Assembly: GCA_028293725.1 (NCBI GenBank)
Contig: JAQGOE010000139.1
Span: 1-7,391, forward strand
Length of the DNA: 7,391 bases
Reading direction: 5' to 3'
DNA from: Gammaproteobacteria bacterium
GTDB taxonomy: Bacteria > Pseudomonadota > Gammaproteobacteria > Steroidobacterales > Steroidobacteraceae
Made by a program: the position numbers and the translations under genes. Positions 1 through 5,286 of the stretch are shown here, piece by piece. Within the stretch, counting starts at the first letter, position 1, and every line of letters begins with the position of its first letter. Below the pieces are notes generated by a model. The model had not been told where the DNA came from, ran no database searches, and worked only from the letters and a program-made list of their open reading frames with translations.

Positions 1-317
1 TCCTCCTCGCCGTCCATCGCCCACACGCGGAAGAAGACCTTGCGACCGTCAGTGCCCGTGACCTCCGCATGGCCTATGACCTGGCGCCCGACCGGCGTCG
101 CCACCAGATGCCGCACGTCGACGTGCGTACCGACCGCGCTCTCGCCCGCCTCGAGGTACTCCTTTATGGCATTCAGTGCCGCGTTTTCCATGATGAGAAT
201 CAGGTACGGCGTCGAGAATACCGGCGGCAGGATACTGTCTTTGAACCTGTTCGCCAGATGTGCAGACTCAACGCGATGCACATACTGTCCCTGCGCGCCG
301 TTCGGAATCGGTTTCAT
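1..317 (-). CDS. FlK-like (fluoroacetyl-CoA thioesterase family) hotdog thioesterase, 3' end cut off by window edge
   Basis: This is the first 105 codons of a thioesterase-like hotdog protein; family members are about 130-140 residues, so roughly the last quarter is missing. The protein has the pattern STPYL-x3-ME (residues 35-44), VGTHVDVRHL (62-71) and ATPVG (73-77). Thr36, Glu44 and His70 have exactly the spacing (8 and 26) of the catalytic triad Thr42-Glu50-His76 of FlK, the fluoroacetyl-CoA thioesterase. The expected reaction is hydrolysis of a short acyl-CoA in the cytoplasm. The acyl group cannot be told from sequence, and most FlK homologues have nothing to do with fluoroacetate. The gene begins 15 bases after the SDR stop codon on the same strand, so the two are probably co-transcribed. 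The ATG at 317-315 is the first start codon of the usual type after that in-frame stop. Its ribosome binding site (GGGG six bases upstream) is weak, which suggests coupling to the upstream gene. Confidence 0.85.
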   Translation of the reverse strand, partial: MKPIPNGAQGQYVHRVESAHLANRFKDSILPPVFSTPYLILIMENAALNAIKEYLEAGESAVGTHVDVRHLVATPVGRQVIGHAEVTGTDGRKVFFRVWAMDGEE

Positions 318-332
318 GGAATACCCCAGCTT

Positions 333-1250
333 TTATTTACCTTGGGGCCGAGTTCGGGTCAGGGCCTCATCGAGCATCTTGACGAGAGTGTCCCGATCAT
401 ACGCGTAGGGCTGTCTTTCGTTGAGCTCCACGAGCTTTTCGATCTGTGCAGTTATCGTGAACCGCGCCTGCTGTTCGTCCGGGACCACCATGTAACGGTG
501 CTTCGGGTTGGGTTCAAACAGCGCCTGCTCGACTGCAGCGGCCACTTCGTCGGGGTCCTTTGCGTGCGAGACACGCTGGAGAACCTGCCCACCCGTTCCG
601 GAGCGCTGCACCTCGTTCTTGAATATATCGGACTTGTAAGACCCCGGCTCGACCACGCTAACCTGCACGCCTAGGGGCGCCATCTCGAGCGCCAGTGCGT
701 CGGTGAACGCCTCGATGGAATGCTTGCTCATGGAATAGGCGCTCGTCTGGGCAAAACTAACGATGCCATTGATTGAGCCGATATTGGCAATGCGTCCCTT
801 CGAGGTGATGATTAGCGGGGCAAACGCTCTTGTGATGCGCCACGGTCCGTACACGTTGACGGACATCACGACATCAAACTCTTCCGGCTTTGTGTCTACA
901 ACGCTGCCAAGCGTTACGACACCGGCGTTGTTGACCAGGCCATACAGTCCGCGGCCACCTCCCTCAATGATTTTGCGAGCGGCGTCGATGTCATCAGGCT
1001 TAGTGACGTCCAGGCGTAAGGCCTGGACGTTCTTCATGGCACCGAGAGCTTGCAAGTCGCTGTCCTTGCGGGCACCGGCGTAGACGAAGTAGCCGTCGGC
1101 GGCCAGCCGCTCCGTAATTTTTCGTCCGATGCCAGTGCTGGCGCCCGTGACGAGCACCGCTTTCATGTTCTTCGGATCGGATGTTGCAGCGCTGTACGCC
1201 AGAGGTGCCAGCGAGAGCAGGATCGACAAGGAGACGAAGAATCGGCGCAT
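333..1250 (-). CDS. Short-chain dehydrogenase/reductase (classical SDR) with an N-terminal signal-peptide-like segment
   Basis: This 305-residue protein is a classical SDR oxidoreductase that should interconvert an alcohol and a ketone using NAD(P)(H). Visible motifs are the Rossmann glycine motif TGASTGIG (35-42), NNAG (107-110), Asn132 in SVNVYG, Ser159 in NIGSI, and the catalytic YSMSK (Tyr172, Lys176). Arg61 after the second strand (AGAR) hints at NADP(H). The start at 1250 is chosen because AGGAG (1256-1260) lies five bases upstream. This adds 28 residues before the Rossmann core: two arginines, a hydrophobic stretch (FFVSLSILLSLAPL) and A-Y-S/A-A sites, a good match to a Sec signal peptide. 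An SDR with a signal peptide is unusual, because NADPH is cytoplasmic. The alternative start at 1166 (Met29) would give a plain cytoplasmic SDR but has a poor ribosome binding site. The longer form starting at 1364 has no support. It is first in a minus-strand operon with the thioesterase. The substrate is unknown. Confidence 0.9.
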   Translation of the reverse strand: MRRFFVSLSILLSLAPLAYSAATSDPKNMKAVLVTGASTGIGRKITERLAADGYFVYAGARKDSDLQALGAMKNVQALRLDVTKPDDIDAARKIIEGGGRGLYGLVNNAGVVTLGSVVDTKPEEFDVVMSVNVYGPWRITRAFAPLIITSKGRIANIGSINGIVSFAQTSAYSMSKHSIEAFTDALALEMAPLGVQVSVVEPGSYKSDIFKNEVQRSGTGGQVLQRVSHAKDPDEVAAAVEQALFEPNPKHRYMVVPDEQQARFTITAQIEKLVELNERQPYAYDRDTLVKMLDEALTRTRPQGK

Positions 1251-1255
1251 GAGGA

Positions 1256-1260
1256 CTCCT
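1256..1260 (-). promoter_or_regulatory. Shine-Dalgarno site that sets the SDR start
   Basis: On the minus strand AGGAG lies five bases upstream of the ATG at 1250. It supports the start that includes the signal-peptide-like segment. The site sits inside an 11-base perfect palindrome with 5-base arms (1251-1261, GAGGA-C-TCCTC). Confidence 0.7.
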
Positions 1261-1285
1261 CGAATTGGGGTGCTGTTCTCGCCGA

Positions 1286-1311
1286 ATGATACCGCTTGCG
1301 GGCGATGCGGT
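1286..1311 (-). promoter_or_regulatory. Candidate minus-strand promoter with overlapping inverted repeat (possible operator) for the SDR/thioesterase operon
   Basis: The minus strand reads TATCAT at 1291-1286, five of six matches to a sigma-70 -10 box. It would start transcription near 1279 and leave a leader of about 29 bases ahead of the SDR, with room for its AGGAG. No convincing -35 box is seen. An inverted repeat ACCGC-N11-GCGGT (1291-1311) abuts this -10 box and fills the place of the promoter spacer, where a bound dimeric repressor would block RNA polymerase. The regulator is not encoded in the window. Confidence 0.35.
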
Positions 1312-1314
1312 CCG

Positions 1315-1349
1315 CCAGCATGCGAGCCAGGCATGCCCCCCATCAGGGG
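1315..1349. repeat. Short direct repeat and GC hairpin in the divergent intergenic region
   Basis: CCAGCATGC (1315-1323) and CCAGGCATGC (1327-1336) form an imperfect direct repeat, each containing the palindrome GCATGC. They are followed by a small hairpin CCCC-ATCA-GGGG (1338-1349). These lie midway between the two candidate -10 boxes and could be protein-binding sites. Short GC-rich repeats also arise by chance in DNA of this composition. Confidence 0.3.
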
Positions 1350-1356
1350 AATCGAT

Positions 1357-1386
1357 TTCAGCATACCCCGACCGCCCGGCTACACT
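1357..1386 (+). promoter_or_regulatory. Weak candidate promoter for the dioxygenase operon
   Basis: TACACT at 1381-1386 matches four of six bases of a -10 box. A poor -35 candidate, TTCAGC, lies 18 bases upstream (1357-1362). Transcription would start near 1393 and leave about 29 bases before the GTG start at 1422, which suits the AGGAG at 1409-1413. The spacer holds the 12-base word CCGACCGCCCGG that recurs ahead of the second FAH gene. Confidence 0.3.
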
Positions 1387-1408
1387 GCCTGCCGACCGTC
1401 AATCCGGT

Positions 1409-1413
1409 AGGAG
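1409..1413 (+). promoter_or_regulatory. Shine-Dalgarno site that sets a GTG start for the dioxygenase
   Basis: AGGAG lies eight bases upstream of GTG at 1422, in frame with the dioxygenase. It decides the start, because the first upstream in-frame ATG (1296) lies in the divergent promoter region and adds 42 residues with no domain character. Confidence 0.8.
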
Positions 1414-1421
1414 AACCACGC

Positions 1422-2453
1422 GTGGCCATATTGGGCGTCGAAAGCGCCATTTTCGGGGTCGATGATCTCGAGGTGTGTACCCGTTTCTGGGATGACTTCG
1501 GGCTCGTGCCGGTCGCTCGTACGAAGGACGAAAGCGTCTTCGAGGTCGCCTCCGGCTCGAGAGTCGTTGTCATGCGCAGCAATGATCCTCGGCTGCCTCC
1601 GACCGCGGACAACTGGTCCAATGGCCTCGGCATACGGGAGACGATCTTCGGTGTGGATACGCCCCAGGCACTGGAGACTCTGGCGGATGGCCTGTCGCGC
1701 GACCGCGAAGTGCGGCGTGATCCTGACGGTACGGCGCATTTCCGTGCGGATGATGGCATGCCGGTCGGGCTGCGGGTCTGGAAGAAAAGACCGGTCGTCT
1801 CGATTCCGGATCGCGTGAACTCACCGGGAAGAATCGAGCGCCTCAATCAGCACAGGCAATGGCGCACGCGCGCCAGACCGAAGACGATCAATCATGTCGT
1901 CTTCTTTTCAGAGGACTACGTCGCTTCGTTCCAGTTCTTCCGTGACAGGCTCGGGTTCCGCTATACCGATCACTCACGCGGCGTCGGAGTCTTCGCGCGG
2001 GCGGATGGCACAAATGAGCACCACAGTATCTTCTGGGTGGATTGCAAGCTGCCGGTCGCGCCCGGCAACAAACCTGGATTCATGCACATGGCCTTCGGCG
2101 TCGACGACATAGATGAGCTCATGCTGGGGGCCAACATCATGGAACGCCGGGGATGGAAGAACACATCGCACAACTCCTCGGGAGGCTTGTCCCGGCACCG
2201 CATCTCTTCTGCGCTGTATTACTACGTCGATTGCCCGGCCGGAGGCGAGGCTGAATACCACGCGGACACGGATTATCTGGACGATAACTGGGTGCCGCGC
2301 GTGTGGGAGTTCAAATTCGGATCGCTTTTGTGGGCCCACAAGGTCCCCCCCATCTTCCAGACGGACGCGATCAGTTGGGAGATGAAGTTCGATCCGAACG
2401 GGGCATCGCTGGAGGAACAACGCCGCGTGATGCAGGCAATCCGAGGAAAATGA
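1422..2453 (+). CDS. Two-domain type I extradiol ring-cleavage dioxygenase (VOC superfamily)
   Basis: This 343-residue protein has two vicinal-oxygen-chelate modules (about 3-122 and 155-285) and a C-terminal tail of about 60 residues. The second module keeps a full extradiol active site: His158 (INHVV), His222 (MHMAF) and Glu278 (EAEYH) as probable Fe(II) or Mn(II) ligands, plus His200/His201 (EHHSIFW), His259 and Tyr268. The distances His158-His222 (64), His259-Glu278 (19) and Tyr268-Glu278 (10) equal those of BphC, the biphenyl-diol dioxygenase (146/210, 241/260, 250/260). The first module lacks the ligands, as in BphC. The expected reaction is O2-dependent meta-cleavage of a catechol-like substrate in the cytoplasm; the actual substrate is unknown. 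The tail (residues 285-343, with NWVPRVW near 289-295) is longer than in BphC. The gene begins with GTG after AGGAG, heads a four-gene operon and overlaps the next gene by four bases (ATGA). Confidence 0.88.
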   Translation: MAILGVESAIFGVDDLEVCTRFWDDFGLVPVARTKDESVFEVASGSRVVVMRSNDPRLPPTADNWSNGLGIRETIFGVDTPQALETLADGLSRDREVRRDPDGTAHFRADDGMPVGLRVWKKRPVVSIPDRVNSPGRIERLNQHRQWRTRARPKTINHVVFFSEDYVASFQFFRDRLGFRYTDHSRGVGVFARADGTNEHHSIFWVDCKLPVAPGNKPGFMHMAFGVDDIDELMLGANIMERRGWKNTSHNSSGGLSRHRISSALYYYVDCPAGGEAEYHADTDYLDDNWVPRVWEFKFGSLLWAHKVPPIFQTDAISWEMKFDPNGASLEEQRRVMQAIRGK

Positions 2454-3538
2454 CGCCTGCGGACGCACCCACGCGCACCGACCTATCTGAAGACAACAGC
2501 ATGCCCGCCAACAGCTCGAGCTCCATTCCCTTCAGCCTGGCCACCTGTTCGGTGGATTCCGGCGCGCCTTTTGCCGCGCTTGCCGTCGCAGATCGCGTGC
2601 TCCCTCTCCCTGCAGCAGCCGGGTTCCTGCGGCGCCAGGGGCTCAGTCTCGTCGCGGACGGCTCGGTGCTCGACCTCTTACAGCAATGGCCGCGCAACTT
2701 TCCCATGTTACAGCGTGTCGCGGACGCGCTCGCGAGCGCGGCGGAATCCGACTTGGTGCACGCCGCCGTGTCGCCCGGCGAACTGCGTTTTCATCCTCCG
2801 GTGAATCTACCCCGACAGGTCTTCTGTTCCGGCGCGAACTACAAACAACACGTTGTGCAACTCTTCGTTGCCCAGACGTACTACAAGAACGAAGGCCTGA
2901 GTATGGAGGAGCGGCTCGCAGCCGGCACCAAGATGATGGATGAGCGGGCCGCTCACGGGACGCCATTCTTCTTCTGCAAGGCACAGTCGACCGTCACCGG
3001 GCCTTTCGATCCGATCATCCTGCCGGCCGATGTGACGCAGCCGGATTGGGAGCTCGAGCTCGGAGTGGTGATCGGAAAGCCGGCGCGCCGGATCTCGCGG
3101 GAGCAGGCCCTGGATTACGTCGCAGGCTATGTGATCGTCAACGACATCACCAGCCGTGACCGAGTCAATCGCAAGGACCTGAAGGAGTTGGGCATGGACT
3201 GGGTAGCGAGCAAGTGCGCGCCCACATATCTACCCATGGGCCCGTTTTTGGTACCGGCAGCCTTCGTGCCCGATCCGCAGAGCCTGCGGATCACGCTCGA
3301 GTTGAATGGTCAGACGATGCAGGACGAGAGCACCGCCGACATGATCTTCGGTGTCGCCCGTTTGATCGAGACACTGTCCACATTCTGCCTGCTGCAGCCG
3401 GGAGACTTGATCTGCACGGGCTCCCCCGCCGGCAACGGAATGCACTATGGACGCTTCCTGCGCCCCGGAGACATTGTGTCAGGCACGATTACCGGGCTCG
3501 GGACACAGAAGAACCCGTGCGTCGCCGAAGCGGAATGA
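2450..3538 (+). CDS. Fumarylacetoacetate-hydrolase (FAH) family hydrolase/lyase
   Basis: This 362-residue protein has an N-terminal region (1-120) and a C-terminal FAH catalytic domain (about 122-357). FAH enzymes use Mg2+ or Mn2+ to cleave C-C bonds, decarboxylate or hydrate beta-keto and ring-opened keto acids. Probable metal ligands are Glu201 and Glu203 ([11 protein letters not shown]) and Asp232 (VNDITSRD); Lys255 (ASKCAPT) is also in place. The lid motif reads [10 protein letters not shown] (128-137). The usual HxxE dyad is therefore HxxQ (His134, Gln137). About 35 extra residues (137-170) separate it from FFFCKAQS, which in common members follows closely. The usual GTP-x-GV reads GSPAGNG (324-330). 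The start at 2450 overlaps the dioxygenase stop (ATGA), with GAGGA close upstream; an alternative ATG lies at 2501. Placement directly after an extradiol dioxygenase suggests that it acts on the ring-cleavage product. The exact reaction cannot be assigned. Confidence 0.88.
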   Translation: MTPADAPTRTDLSEDNSMPANSSSSIPFSLATCSVDSGAPFAALAVADRVLPLPAAAGFLRRQGLSLVADGSVLDLLQQWPRNFPMLQRVADALASAAESDLVHAAVSPGELRFHPPVNLPRQVFCSGANYKQHVVQLFVAQTYYKNEGLSMEERLAAGTKMMDERAAHGTPFFFCKAQSTVTGPFDPIILPADVTQPDWELELGVVIGKPARRISREQALDYVAGYVIVNDITSRDRVNRKDLKELGMDWVASKCAPTYLPMGPFLVPAAFVPDPQSLRITLELNGQTMQDESTADMIFGVARLIETLSTFCLLQPGDLICTGSPAGNGMHYGRFLRPGDIVSGTITGLGTQKNPCVAEAE

Positions 3539-3566
3539 GCTCGCCCCTTCTTTCGAGGATCACACG

Positions 3567-4853
3567 ATGATTCGTCAGATCAAGAGCGGCCAACCGGCCG
3601 CGGTCAAAGCGGAAAACAACCTCCAGGTTCGCAACACAGTCGAGAGTATTCTCACGGACATTGCTGCTCGCGGCGAGCAGGCGGTGCGCGACTACTCCGA
3701 GAAATTCGACAAATGGTCGCCCCCGGCTTTCCGCCTGACCCGGGACGAGATCGATGACTGCGTCCGATCGTTACCGACGCAAGTGATCGGGGACATCCAC
3801 TTCGCGCAGACGCAAATTCGTAACTTCGCGCTTGCACAGCGCGCCGCTCTCAAAGACGTCGAAGTGCAGACGCTGCCCGGAGTCGTGCTCGGTCACAAGA
3901 ACATTCCGGTCAACAGTGTCGGCTGTTATGTCCCCGGCGGACGCTACCCGATGGTCGCTTCGGCGCATATGAGCGTCGTGACAGCCAAAGCTGCCGGCGT
4001 GAAGCGGATCATCGCCGCCGCGCCCCCATTCGGCGGCAAGCCGCATCCGGCGATCGTCGCCGCCATGCATATGGGCGGCGCGGACGAGATTTACGCCATG
4101 GGCGGCGTGCAGGCAGTGGCAGCCATGGCACTCGGCACCGAGAACATCCAGGCGGTGGACATGATCGTGGGGCCCGGAAACGCGTACGTGGCCGAGGCTA
4201 AGAGGCAACTCTTCGGTCGCGTCGGCATCGATCTGCTCGCCGGGCCGACGGAGACGCTGATCATTGCCGATGAATCGTGCGACGCCGAAATGGCTGCAGT
4301 TGATCTCATCGGCCAGGCTGAGCACGGGCCCGGCAGTCCCGCAGTGCTGCTGACCACCGCCGCGAAGCTGGCCGATGAGGTCCCCGCGGCGATCGAGAAG
4401 TTGCTTTCCTGGTTGCCGACCGCGGATGTCGCGCGTGTTGCCTGGAGGAATTGCGGTGAAATCATACTGTGCGACACCCTCGAGGAGGTGGTGCAGGAAG
4501 CGGACCGCATCGCTTCCGAACACGTGCAGGTCCTGACACGCGATCCGGAGTATTTCCTGGCAAAGCTGACGAACTACGGAGCACTGTTCCTGGGGCCGCG
4601 CACCAACGTGTCCTATGGAGACAAGGTCATCGGCACCAATCACACCCTGCCGACCATGAAGGCCGGTCGTTATACGGGAGGCCTGTGGGTCGGGAAGTTC
4701 ATCAAAACCTGCACGTACCAGCGAGTGTTGACCGATGAGGCGGCGGCGCTGGTGGGAGAGTACTGCTCGCGCCTTTGTGAGCTCGAGGGCTTTGCCGGAC
4801 ACAAGGAGCAGGCGGACTTGCGCGTCCGGCGCTACCGACGCAAAGTAGCCTGA
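3567..4853 (+). CDS. Histidinol-dehydrogenase family NAD-dependent alcohol dehydrogenase, catabolic (HpsN-like) type
   Basis: This 428-residue protein has the length and motifs of histidinol dehydrogenase (E. coli HisD, 434 residues). That family oxidises a primary alcohol through an aldehyde to a carboxylate with two NAD+. Zinc ligands match Gln250 and His253 (IGQAEHG), Asp352 (YGDKVIG) and His412 (FAGHKEQ). The catalytic pair is Glu318-His319 (ASEHVQV), and NHTLPT follows at 358-363. From memory, stretches such as [10 protein letters not shown] (87-96), [15 protein letters not shown] (114-128) and [15 protein letters not shown] (367-381) read more like HpsN, the sulfopropanediol 3-dehydrogenase, than like HisD. 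No histidine-biosynthesis gene is nearby and the neighbours are catabolic, so I infer oxidation of a different alcohol. No sulfonate-lyase gene is seen, so dihydroxypropanesulfonate is not indicated as the substrate. GAGGA (3555-3559) seven bases upstream fixes the start. The gaps are 28 bases to the FAH gene and 15 to the VOC gene. Confidence 0.88.
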   Translation: MIRQIKSGQPAAVKAENNLQVRNTVESILTDIAARGEQAVRDYSEKFDKWSPPAFRLTRDEIDDCVRSLPTQVIGDIHFAQTQIRNFALAQRAALKDVEVQTLPGVVLGHKNIPVNSVGCYVPGGRYPMVASAHMSVVTAKAAGVKRIIAAAPPFGGKPHPAIVAAMHMGGADEIYAMGGVQAVAAMALGTENIQAVDMIVGPGNAYVAEAKRQLFGRVGIDLLAGPTETLIIADESCDAEMAAVDLIGQAEHGPGSPAVLLTTAAKLADEVPAAIEKLLSWLPTADVARVAWRNCGEIILCDTLEEVVQEADRIASEHVQVLTRDPEYFLAKLTNYGALFLGPRTNVSYGDKVIGTNHTLPTMKAGRYTGGLWVGKFIKTCTYQRVLTDEAAALVGEYCSRLCELEGFAGHKEQADLRVRRYRRKVA

Positions 4854-4868
4854 CGCCAAGGAGCGCCG

Positions 4869-5285
4869 ATGCACCTCGATTTGAAACATCACCACGGTGG
4901 GATCAGTGTGCCCGACCTCGAGGCATCGATCCGGTGGTACGCCGAAGTGCTCGATTTCGAGGTCGAGCAACGGCTCGAGATTCCGGCCATTCCCGCCAAA
5001 GTCGCGATGTTACGCCGCGGGGACTTGCGCCTGGAATTGTTCGAAGTACCGGGCGCGCAGCCCTTGCCGGAAGAGCGGCGTCATCCGAACCTCGATCTGC
5101 GGACACATGGCAACAAGCACCTTGCGTTCGCGATCAAAGATATCGACTCCGCCGAGCGGGAGCTCAGGAGCCGCGGCGCCGACATCGTATGGGTGAGGCG
5201 GTTCGAGTTCGGTTCCAACATCTTCGTTCGAGACAACTCGGGCAATCTCATCGAACTCGTGCTGCAGCCGGAAATGTGGGCTTGA
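4869..5285 (+). CDS. Small VOC-family (glyoxalase I-like) metalloprotein
   Basis: This 138-residue single VOC unit contains two beta-alpha-beta-beta-beta modules: one begins HHGGISVPDLEASIRWY (8-24), the other HLAFAIKDIDSAERELR (84-100). Probable metal ligands are His9, Glu56 (LRLELFE), His84 and Glu129 (GNLIELV). This is the four-ligand H-E-H-E arrangement of glyoxalase I (E. coli His5, Glu56, His74, Glu122). The metal site therefore looks intact. Such proteins act as glyoxalases, epimerases or small dioxygenases, and sequence alone does not decide which. As the last gene of the operon it may isomerise or epimerise an intermediate, or remove a toxic carbonyl product. AAGGAG (4858-4863) sits five bases upstream of the ATG, and the gene starts 15 bases after the HDH stop. 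Its stop is one base from the stop of the opposing transporter gene. Confidence 0.85.
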   Translation: MHLDLKHHHGGISVPDLEASIRWYAEVLDFEVEQRLEIPAIPAKVAMLRRGDLRLELFEVPGAQPLPEERRHPNLDLRTHGNKHLAFAIKDIDSAERELRSRGADIVWVRRFEFGSNIFVRDNSGNLIELVLQPEMWA

Positions 5286-5286
5286 A

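Noticed and set aside
69..674. 201-codon plus-strand frame opposite the thioesterase and SDR 3' end
   Set aside because: It spans two well-supported genes on the other strand and shows no domain or ribosome binding site.
1251..1364. Longer start at 1364 for the SDR
   Set aside because: It lies in the intergenic region without a ribosome binding site and would bury the signal-peptide-like segment inside the protein.
1296..1421. Longer ATG start for the dioxygenase
   Set aside because: The extra 42 residues cover the divergent promoter region and have no domain character. GTG at 1422 has AGGAG eight bases upstream.
1974..2468. 164-codon minus-strand frame opposite the dioxygenase
   Set aside because: Antisense shadow of the second VOC module, with no family motif.
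4018..4082. GC-rich CGCC/GGCGG repeats inside the HDH gene
   Set aside because: They are explained by Ala- and Gly-rich coding sequence in GC-rich DNA. No array or mobile element structure is seen.
3567..4853. Assignment as hisD of histidine biosynthesis
   Set aside because: No other his gene is nearby, the operon is catabolic, and several stretches resemble HpsN-type dehydrogenases more than HisD. The catalytic residues alone cannot separate the two.
3771..4970. 399-codon open frame on the minus strand opposite the HDH homologue
   Set aside because: It is the antisense shadow of a GC-rich gene: rich in Arg, His and Gly, without recognisable motifs, and opposite a gene with complete catalytic residues and a ribosome binding site.
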